Shown here: one piece after another, positions 33,602 to 39,834 of the stretch
Numbering within the stretch: position 1 is the stretch's first letter
Layout: every line of letters begins with the position of its first letter
Assembly (NCBI RefSeq): GCF_030064895.1
Contig: NZ_JASJEB010000088.1
Location: 1-39,834, forward strand
DNA: 39,834 nucleotides
From: Crocosphaera sp.
Lineage (GTDB): Bacteria; Cyanobacteriota; Cyanobacteriia; Cyanobacteriales; Microcystaceae
Reading direction: 5' to 3'
The notes under the pieces: model-generated
The model's input: only the letters and a program-made list of their open reading frames with translations
Told to the model about the DNA's origin: nothing
Databases searched by the model: none
Made by a program: the position numbers and the translations under genes

Positions 33602-34345
33602 TTAGGACAGGTTATTAAGTGGTAAGCGAGATAACAAAGAAAACATCCCAAATACAATTAGAGAAACACCACTAACTGGATTAATCCAAGTAGACCAACG
33701 ACGTAATTCTAATAACTTTTTCAGGGTAGCTGTAAAGGTTCCTGCCAAAATTAAAGGAAGCACATAACCCACTGTATAAGCTAATAATAATACACCCCCT
33801 AAGATTAAGTCTTGTTTAGTAGCAACCCAAGCTAATAATGTTGCTAAAACGGGGGTACTGCAAGGAGAAGCAACTAAACCAAAAGTTAGTCCTAAAGAAT
33901 AGGAACGAATTCCAGGAGGAAGATCATCAGTAATCCAATTTGTTTCTCCTAAAGAAGGAAATTGAAAGGAAATAACTTCTAAAAGATTTAACCCCATTAA
34001 AATTGCAATAACGCTAACAATAATAGGTAATCCTAAACCAATTTGTCCATAAACTTTTCCTAATGATGCTGCTAGAATACCTAACCCTGCTAAAGTGGTA
34101 GCTAACCCCAAAGAAAACCAAGCAGATTGACGCATTCCTTGTGATTTTCCTTGAGATTCATAACCCCCAATGTAAGCAATGGTAATGGGTAACATGGATA
34201 ACATACAAGGAGTTAAACTGGTTAATAATCCTGCTAAAAATATGATAGCAATACTAACAAAACTAAGGTGATCAAGCTGCAAAGAAACTAAGCGATTAGC
34301 AAATTGTTGAAGGTGATAAATTTGGGTTTGTAATATATCAAGCAT
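33602..34345 (-). CDS. ccdA: CcdA thiol-disulfide transfer membrane protein
   Basis: 247 residues with six or so membrane helices. The two redox cysteines are C47 in LTPCMLS and C162 in ASPCSTP. It moves reducing power from stromal thioredoxin to the lumen so that apocytochrome c cysteines stay reduced for haem attachment. It precedes ccs1 on the same strand. The pair makes the core of system II without ccsA, which is elsewhere. Confidence 0.94.
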   Translation of the reverse strand: MLDILQTQIYHLQQFANRLVSLQLDHLSFVSIAIIFLAGLLTSLTPCMLSMLPITIAYIGGYESQGKSQGMRQSAWFSLGLATTLAGLGILAASLGKVYGQIGLGLPIIVSVIAILMGLNLLEVISFQFPSLGETNWITDDLPPGIRSYSLGLTFGLVASPCSTPVLATLLAWVATKQDLILGGVLLLAYTVGYVLPLILAGTFTATLKKLLELRRWSTWINPVSGVSLIVFGMFSLLSRLPLNNLS

Positions 34346-34424
34346 ACTAAAACAGTCTTTAGGTAGAGCGGGTCATTTCATTTATCATTTAACATTTATC
34401 ATTCGTTTGGAAGTAGGCTTTAAA

Positions 34425-34459
34425 CCTCTCCCAAACTTCTTTCTCCCTAAAGGGAGAGG
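34425..34459. repeat. short inverted repeat in a 153-base gap
   Basis: CCTCTCCC (34425-34432) and GGGAGAGG (34452-34459) pair perfectly. A competing hairpin forms between CTCCCT (34443-34448) and AGGGAG (34451-34456). No T-run follows on either strand. It is probably a dispersed repeat rather than a terminator. Confidence 0.55.
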
Positions 34460-34498
34460 CTTGAAACCAAAATGAAAGATGTCACACCTTATTATAAC

Positions 34499-35764
34499 TT
34501 AATCATTGTGACTTCTGGTGGTATATGATGGAAGATGACCTAAAAAATGCCCAATCAGATATAAAGAACCTGCCATGACAATTACCTGCTGAGAATTTTG
34601 TTCATTTATGGCGCATTCTAGAGCAGAAAAAATGGTTTCTTTGGTGGTAATTTCTGTTAATTTGGGACATATTTCACCTGCTAATATTGCTAAATTATAA
34701 GGGTTGGCCGTACTATGGTCAGGAACAGGAACTAAATATAAACTATCTTTATCTCTTAGTAATTCTTTAAAAACTTTATCGTGTTCTTTTGTCAATAACA
34801 TCCCCATAATCCAAATAACGGATTTATCCAAAGTATCAACATAATGTCGTAACATTTTCGCCGCAGCAGGATTATGCGCCCCATCGATTAAGATAGAGTT
34901 ATTTTGCCATTTTATCCATTGTATTCTCCCCAACCATTGAGTGTTTTTAATTCCTTGCTGAATATCTTTTTCACTTATATTCCATCCTTTATTTTGTAAA
35001 ATATTTATAGTTTCTATGGCTAAAGCAGAATTATTTAACTGCATTGCTCCCAACAAAGGCAAATTATATTTGACATTGTTATACATGGCCAAATTACCAT
35101 CTAGAATAACAGCAGGTTTAACCCAAGTATAAGGACAACTTAAAGCATCAATACGAGACTGAAAAACAGGCTTAACTTCATCAGAAACCTGACCCATAAC
35201 TACAGGACATTGGGACTTAAAAATACCTGCTTTTTCTTTGGCAATATCCTTAACAGTAGGACCCAACTGTTGCCAATGTTCTCGACTAAGAGAAGTAATC
35301 ACCGTAGCCAAAGGGCGATCGCAAACATTTGTGGCATCTAAACGACCTCCTAAACCCACTTCTATAACAGCAATATCAACCTTTTGCTGAAAAAAATAAA
35401 CCCAAGCAGCAGCCGTAATAATTTCAAATTGTGTAGGAATATCTTCAATAGTATTAATAGAATTTTTAATCTTAATTATAATAGTTTCTAGTTCAGACTC
35501 AGAAATAGGTTGATTATTAATACAAATTCTTTCTGTCCAATCAATTAAATGGGGAGACGTATAACGTCCTACTTTATAACCCGCTTCCCTTAAAATAGAT
35601 GATAAATAGGCACAAACCGAACCCTTGCCATTAGTTCCTCCAACATGAATCATGGGAATATTTTGATGAGGATTATCCAATTGAGCCAGTAAAAACTTGA
35701 TCCGATCTAACCCTAAGTGAACACCAAAACGCTGAAAGCTTTGTAGAAGAGAAGTAATACTCAT
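34499..35764 (-). CDS. folC: bifunctional folylpolyglutamate/dihydrofolate synthase
   Basis: 421 residues, of normal length. The ATP loop is GGTNGKGSV (42-50). KVGRYTSPHLIDWTERI (about 65-81) is the next family block, and the acid-rich IEVGLGGRLDATN lies near 140. A later block is LIDGAHNPAA. It joins glutamate to dihydropteroate and then more glutamates to folate. It is Mur-ligase-like. The gene is about 150 bases upstream of ccdA on the same strand and may or may not share its transcript. The start at 35764 is supported by the family's first helix. Confidence 0.95.
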   Translation of the reverse strand: MSITSLLQSFQRFGVHLGLDRIKFLLAQLDNPHQNIPMIHVGGTNGKGSVCAYLSSILREAGYKVGRYTSPHLIDWTERICINNQPISESELETIIIKIKNSINTIEDIPTQFEIITAAAWVYFFQQKVDIAVIEVGLGGRLDATNVCDRPLATVITSLSREHWQQLGPTVKDIAKEKAGIFKSQCPVVMGQVSDEVKPVFQSRIDALSCPYTWVKPAVILDGNLAMYNNVKYNLPLLGAMQLNNSALAIETINILQNKGWNISEKDIQQGIKNTQWLGRIQWIKWQNNSILIDGAHNPAAAKMLRHYVDTLDKSVIWIMGMLLTKEHDKVFKELLRDKDSLYLVPVPDHSTANPYNLAILAGEICPKLTEITTKETIFSALECAINEQNSQQVIVMAGSLYLIGHFLGHLPSYTTRSHND

Positions 35765-35975
35765 TTCTTCCTCAAACTAAAAATAAATTTTTTTTAATTG
35801 TCTAACATAGAGTGGTCAACAAACAAAAATAAACGCTACACTACACATAACCCCAAGTTAAACATACCGCAGTGAAAGGTTATGGATATTGAGAACCCCC
35901 CATTTTATAGTGTTCTCGACTAGACCATTAGAAAAAGTAATCAAAAAGTTTTTCTAAAAAAAGTTAAAGTTATCT

Positions 35976-36005
35976 GTGAACCAATCCGAAAAAGCTGTGT
36001 ATAAT
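35976..36005 (+). promoter_or_regulatory. predicted promoter of the porin gene
   Basis: A perfect -10 box TATAAT lies at 36000-36005, with a weak -35 GTGAAC at 35976-35981 and an 18-base spacer. The start codon is 60 bases downstream. GAGGA lies about 10 bases before the ATG at 36067. The rest of the 302-base gap (35765-36066) shows no gene. Confidence 0.55.
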
Positions 36006-36066
36006 GAGGTGGTGAGTGAGGCTATGAACTCTGTAGTCAATCTATATGGTGTGAGGAAAGCTGAAA

Positions 36067-38085
36067 ATGCTAAAATCGTTATGGAAAACCATGCTGGTTA
36101 GTCCAGCTATGATGGGAATGGTACTTGCAGCAAACTCTGCTGCTGCTGAAAGCGTACCCTCATCTGTGTTTAATGAAAGTGCTACCCAGGGCTTAGAAAT
36201 CGCCCAAGCACAGGATGAATTATTACAACAGCTTCAAGATTACAGTCAAGAAGGTAACTCCAACAACGTTAACGAACAGGTTACCAGTGTTAGTGAACTA
36301 CGGGACGTTTCCCCCACTGACTGGGCCTACGAAGCACTACGAAGCTTAGTAGAACGTTACGGTTGTATTGTTGGTTATCCTGACCGTACCTTCCGAGGCA
36401 ACCGCGCTACCTCTCGTTGGGAATTCGCCGCAGGTTTAAACGCTTGTTTAAACACCATGGAACGTTTAATCCAAGAAAACGTTGCGGTACTTCGGGAAGA
36501 TATCGAAAAGCTCAAACGCTTAATGCAGGAATTTGAAGCAGAATTAGCTGCTTTAGGCGCTCGTGTCGATAACTTAGAAGGTCGGGTTGCTTTCTTAGAA
36601 GATCACCAATTCTCCACCACCACCAAATTGGTCGGGGAAGTAATCATGGCTGTAACCGCAGCCGGTGGTAGTCGTTCTTCTGAAGATAACCAAGCCGTAT
36701 TCCAAGATCGTATCCGTTTGAGCTTCAATACCAGTTTCAGTGGAGAAGACCTCTTAGTTACCCGTTTATCCGCTAGTACCGGTACAGGAACAGACCGTTT
36801 CACCTTAAACGAACCTAACCTACGGGTTCTCAACCCCAACACTGGTCAGCCCATTGGTATTGCCTTCGCAGAAAATACTTTAATCAACCCCACTGCGACC
36901 CAAACCTTTAACATCGGTCCCCGTCGTAACGAAAGTGATAACGATGTAACTATCGACTGGGTTGGTTACTACGCTCCCATCGAACCCTTAGAGGATTGGA
37001 GAATCAACACCTACGTCAGTCCTTGGGGTGGACGTTGGCACCACTTCGTTCCTACCTTAAATCCCTTCTTCGAGGATTTTGACGGTGGTAAAGGTTCTTT
37101 AAGTACATTTGCTCAGCGTAACCCCATCTATCGTATCGGTGGTGGTGCTGGTGCTGGTATGAGCTTCCAACTTGGCTTCCTCGAAAGTATCCTCGGTCCT
37201 ACCTCTGTTAGCTTCGGTTATTTAGCAGGAACAGCTAACGATCCTTGTCTCAACGGTGGTGGACAAAACCCCGATGGTAGTACCCGTGGTTGTCAGGTTG
37301 GTAATGCTATCAACCCTGCTACCGGTCAAGAGTACGCCGAAAGTGACGGTGGTAACGGTTTATTCAACGGTAACTACGGTGTCTTGGGTCAAATCAACGG
37401 TAATCTCTTTGATGTAGTCAATATTGCCTTCACCTTCGTTCACGCTTACCACAAACCCGATTCACCTATCTTTGGTCAAGGTATTCCTACCGGACCTGGG
37501 GAAGTGGGAACATCTTTTGCTAACTTCTCTCGTGCTGAGTTAAATAATGCCTTTGCTGCTGGCTCTGTGGGAGAACCTGGAACCCCTACTCCTGAGTTTA
37601 ACACCAACGGCACAAACTCCAACGATCCTTTACAAGTTAACCCCTTTGATATCGGTGGTAAAGTGACCAACAGTTACGGTGGTCAGATGACCTGGCGTGT
37701 AGCTGAATGGATGAACTTCAGTGCCTTTGGTTCTTTCACCAACGTTCGTTTCATCGGTCGTGGTACCAGTGCTGAAGTTTGGACTGGTGGTGGCGGTTTT
37801 GCCTTCCCCGATCTCTTCAAAGAAGGAAATCTCTTAGGTATCTTTGCAGGGGTTCAACCCTATCATGGTGGTCGTCAACGTCCTTTCTTAGGTGAAAGAC
37901 AAGGTTTCTTTAACCTTCCTAGTCGTAACCCCATCACCGCAGAAGTATTCTACCGTTACCAAGTTACTGACAACATTTCTATCACCCCTGGTGTTATCTG
38001 GATCTCTAACCCCGATCAATTTGTTAACATCCAAGGTGCTGACGATGAAGTAATTGGAACCCTCCGTGGAACCTTCTCTTTCTAA
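36067..38085 (+). CDS. SLH-domain OprB-type outer membrane porin
   Basis: 672 residues. A signal peptide (about 1-28, ending NSAAAES) leads to a lumenal or periplasmic SLH domain (LRDVSPTDWAYEALRSLVER, then IVGYPDRTFRGNRATSRWEF). A coiled-coil linker follows (about 135-180, EDIEKLKRLMQEFEAELAAL). The rest is a beta-barrel of the OprB family, rich in Gly, Asn and aromatic residues, ending in the aromatic strand IGTLRGTFSF. This is the main cyanobacterial outer membrane porin type (SomA/SomB-like). It binds the peptidoglycan layer by the SLH domain and lets small solutes or ions through. Codon use is C-rich compared with neighbours, consistent with high expression. A strong terminator follows. 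Confidence 0.93.
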   Translation: MLKSLWKTMLVSPAMMGMVLAANSAAAESVPSSVFNESATQGLEIAQAQDELLQQLQDYSQEGNSNNVNEQVTSVSELRDVSPTDWAYEALRSLVERYGCIVGYPDRTFRGNRATSRWEFAAGLNACLNTMERLIQENVAVLREDIEKLKRLMQEFEAELAALGARVDNLEGRVAFLEDHQFSTTTKLVGEVIMAVTAAGGSRSSEDNQAVFQDRIRLSFNTSFSGEDLLVTRLSASTGTGTDRFTLNEPNLRVLNPNTGQPIGIAFAENTLINPTATQTFNIGPRRNESDNDVTIDWVGYYAPIEPLEDWRINTYVSPWGGRWHHFVPTLNPFFEDFDGGKGSLSTFAQRNPIYRIGGGAGAGMSFQLGFLESILGPTSVSFGYLAGTANDPCLNGGGQNPDGSTRGCQVGNAINPATGQEYAESDGGNGLFNGNYGVLGQINGNLFDVVNIAFTFVHAYHKPDSPIFGQGIPTGPGEVGTSFANFSRAELNNAFAAGSVGEPGTPTPEFNTNGTNSNDPLQVNPFDIGGKVTNSYGGQMTWRVAEWMNFSAFGSFTNVRFIGRGTSAEVWTGGGGFAFPDLFKEGNLLGIFAGVQPYHGGRQRPFLGERQGFFNLPSRNPITAEVFYRYQVTDNISITPGVIWISNPDQFVNIQGADDEVIGTLRGTFSF

Positions 38086-38126
38086 GCTTTGATAACCCTC
38101 TTTAGATCTAAGCTCAAGTAGTTATT

Positions 38127-38155
38127 AACCCTGCTATATGCGGGGTTATTTTTTT
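38127..38155 (+). terminator. rho-independent terminator of the porin gene
   Basis: AACCCTGC (38127-38134) pairs with GCGGGGTT (38140-38147), with one G-T pair and the loop TATAT. A T-run follows to 38155. Confidence 0.9.
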
Positions 38156-38188
38156 ACTATGAAATATCAAGATAAGCATCCTGCTTGT

Positions 38189-38205
38189 ATAGGCTAGAAG
38201 CCTAT
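38189..38205. repeat. short perfect inverted repeat
   Basis: ATAGGCT and AGCCTAT pair over seven bases with the loop AGA. It lies between the porin terminator and the methyltransferase gene and has no T-run. Confidence 0.5.
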
Positions 38206-38244
38206 GTTACTGTTTATTTATATGTAGATACTATAGTTTAATTC

Positions 38245-38889
38245 ATGTTATTAACTCCCCATCAAAGAAAAAAACTTGACCCTGGTAATGATCAAGAATT
38301 TTATACCTTTCCCCGTTTTGTGACCCATGTAGATGAGGGATTTATCGATCAATTAACCAATCTTTATCAAGAACGTTTAAAACCCCAAACAAGGGTTTTA
38401 GATTTAATGAGTAGTTGGGTTTCTCATCTTCCTGATGATCTCGAATTTGACCATGTAGAAGGTCATGGAATGAACCAAGAAGAGTTAGCAAAAAATTCTC
38501 GTCTTGATCATTATTTTGTGCAAAATCTTAATGAAAATCCTAAATTACCCTTAAAAGATCAAGATTTTCATGCAGTTTTGATTACTGTTTCTATTCAATA
38601 TTTACAGTATCCTGAAGCCATTTTTTCGGAAATTCATCGTATTCTTAAACCAGGGGGAATTGTTATTGTTAGTTTTTCTAATCGGATGTTTTATCAAAAA
38701 GCAATTTCTGCTTGGCGTGACGGGACAGATGCGCTAAGAATTCAATTAGTTAAAAACTATTTTAGGTCAATTTCAGGGTTTACTAAACCTGAAGTAATTA
38801 TGAATGTATCTTCTTTACCTAGTTTCTTACAAATGTTAGGCATGATCGGGGCTGATCCTTTTTATGTTGTGATCTCCCAGAAAGTTTAG
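38245..38889 (+). CDS. SAM-dependent methyltransferase-like protein
   Basis: 214 residues. The class I methyltransferase fold is seen from LPLKDQDFHAVLITVSIQYL and FSEIHRILKPGGIVIVSFSN, typical of the methyltransf_11 type. The usual glycine motif I (GxGxG) is replaced by LDLMSSWVSHLP, where the glycines are absent. Related proteins with this change occur in cyanobacteria and plastids. SAM binding may therefore be altered. The substrate is unknown. It stands alone on the plus strand and ends 42 bases before the convergent membrane gene. Confidence 0.8.
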   Translation: MLLTPHQRKKLDPGNDQEFYTFPRFVTHVDEGFIDQLTNLYQERLKPQTRVLDLMSSWVSHLPDDLEFDHVEGHGMNQEELAKNSRLDHYFVQNLNENPKLPLKDQDFHAVLITVSIQYLQYPEAIFSEIHRILKPGGIVIVSFSNRMFYQKAISAWRDGTDALRIQLVKNYFRSISGFTKPEVIMNVSSLPSFLQMLGMIGADPFYVVISQKV

Positions 38890-38931
38890 TTGTTAGTTAA
38901 TTTTAGGTGCAATTAATGAATTGCACCAGTT

Positions 38932-39714
38932 TTAAGGTAATATCGCCACCCATTCATGTTGAGCAAATCGTAGAGAAAAAGTGACCAATAACAAACTAAA
39001 AAAGGCTAGAATAAAATAACCCCAACGGGGCGATCGTGACACGGTTACTCCTAAAGCAATAGACAAAGAAACAACCCCATAAGCTAAACGATTTAAGGAA
39101 ATCGTTCCCCCGGAAGATAATAACAGTCCTAACCCACACAAACCATAAACATATACAATCAAACTTAACCTTTTACGAGAACACCATAATAATACCAGTC
39201 CCCCTAAAATAGATAGGGTATTTAATAACGGATCTCCCACTAAAAGCCATAATAAAAAGAATAAACTACATAAACTATAATCAAAATAAACTTTAGGAAT
39301 AAAGGCGCGATAAAACCATAATCCGAAAGCTATAACTATAATTAAAATGAATAAAAGGGGATGCCAAATATCAACAAGGTTTCCTGCTGCCCAATTTTTT
39401 CCTCCAATAGTAATTTCTGCTAACATTCTTCCCCATCCTTCCCAATCAATGCCCCGTTTTCGTTGCCATTCTGTATGCTGTACTGTGATAAAAGCGATTG
39501 GATCATTAAAGTAAAACCAACAGTAAAAACTATAGAGAAAGGTTCCCCCACCACTGGCAAAAGCTGTAAAATAAGCCATGACAGATAGCTTTTTACGCCA
39601 GGCAATAAACAAAAAAGTGGGAATTAATGCTAATCCTGTAATTCGGGTAGCTGTTGCTAATATTCCGCAGATAATTGTTTGAGTATATTGTTTATTTTCA
39701 AAGCTAACCTGCAT
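38932..39714 (-). CDS. mannosyltransferase-like membrane protein, probably N-terminally truncated
   Basis: 260 residues with about seven membrane helices. CGILATATRITGLALIPTFL resembles the middle of PIG-V/GPI-mannosyltransferase-like bacterial proteins, in which about 130 to 150 residues with the catalytic first loops normally come before it. Here the ATG at 39714 is preceded two codons earlier by an in-frame TGA. The 120 bases upstream, to the window edge, do not look like coding sequence of that family. The gene may therefore be a remnant, or a short variant. FNDPIAFITVQHTEWQRKRG is another family block. If active, it would transfer a lipid-linked sugar at the membrane. Confidence 0.6.
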   Translation of the reverse strand: MQVSFENKQYTQTIICGILATATRITGLALIPTFLFIAWRKKLSVMAYFTAFASGGGTFLYSFYCWFYFNDPIAFITVQHTEWQRKRGIDWEGWGRMLAEITIGGKNWAAGNLVDIWHPLLFILIIVIAFGLWFYRAFIPKVYFDYSLCSLFFLLWLLVGDPLLNTLSILGGLVLLWCSRKRLSLIVYVYGLCGLGLLLSSGGTISLNRLAYGVVSLSIALGVTVSRSPRWGYFILAFFSLLLVTFSLRFAQHEWVAILP

Positions 39715-39834
39715 TATTCATGAGAGAATTGAGAACAAGCCTGAAAGCCTTATATAATAAGGAATATGGAGATTTGACCCCAATAACAGTCTGTAATTTT
39801 TATCTATTACTAACTATTGATTATTTAATGATTA

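Noticed and set aside
34425-34459. A terminator between folC and ccdA
   Set aside because: The hairpin is stable but no T-run follows on the strand of either gene.
1-39834. tRNA, rRNA and CRISPR array
   Set aside because: I saw no cloverleaf-like segment with a normal T-loop, no rRNA stretch and no regularly spaced direct repeats with unique spacers. The tandem repeats at 21799 have no spacers.

Overview
The window looks like chromosome of a low-GC unicellular cyanobacterium, most likely of the Crocosphaera/Cyanothece type. Support comes from many copies of the HIP1 octamer GCGATCGC (for example at 658, 1794, 5426 and 30503), small cyanobacterial protein families, a system II (CcdA/Ccs1) cytochrome c pathway, an SLH-domain porin and a promoter with the NtcA layout. 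The genus is inferred from overall character, not from a search. I see no rRNA, tRNA or CRISPR array.

Layout. 1-4.2 kb: a Ca2+-type P-ATPase between two unrelated TnpB genes, each with an internal deletion. 4.3-10.1 kb, all on the minus strand: a GGCT-like protein, an SDR, a DHH-CBS-tRNA nucleotidyltransferase fusion, a stand-alone LigD-type phosphoesterase domain and an NlpC/P60 peptidase whose 3' end is partly duplicated just downstream. 10.2-16.3 kb: GNAT acetyltransferase, a degenerate histidine kinase overlapping threonylcarbamoyl-AMP synthase, DUF1824, methionine aminopeptidase, a Uma2 protein with a small partner, and an SbcD-like nuclease. 16.3-18.7 kb: an OmpR-type response regulator behind a near-perfect NtcA-activated promoter, then a small conserved protein and a BolA/CGFS-glutaredoxin pair. 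18.7-26.7 kb: an SLC12-like transporter, a DGAT2-like acyltransferase, two glycosyltransferases and an exported hydratase-like protein flanked by inverted copies of a small palindromic repeat. 26.9-32.1 kb is the accessory part: a 54-residue membrane peptide, a STAND NTPase with TPRs, a compact HicB-HicA pair, a coiled-coil membrane protein cut by a stop codon, a lipase-like hydrolase and a TPR membrane protein. 32-39.8 kb: ccs1, ccdA, folC, a large SLH-OprB porin, a methyltransferase and a probably N-terminally truncated mannosyltransferase-like membrane protein.

How the genes fit together. Several neighbours make functional units: ccdA and ccs1 (thiol transfer and haem delivery for c-type cytochromes), bolA and grx (Fe-S/redox sensing), tsaC with the pseudo-kinase (overlapping by one base), and hicB with hicA. 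The STAND-TPR gene placed directly ahead of hicBA is the best candidate for an undescribed defence-type module, and its Walker B aspartate is replaced by asparagine. At least four copies of a MITE-like repeat with inverted termini (near 5978, 25641, 26741 and 33499) sit between genes and show recent remodelling.
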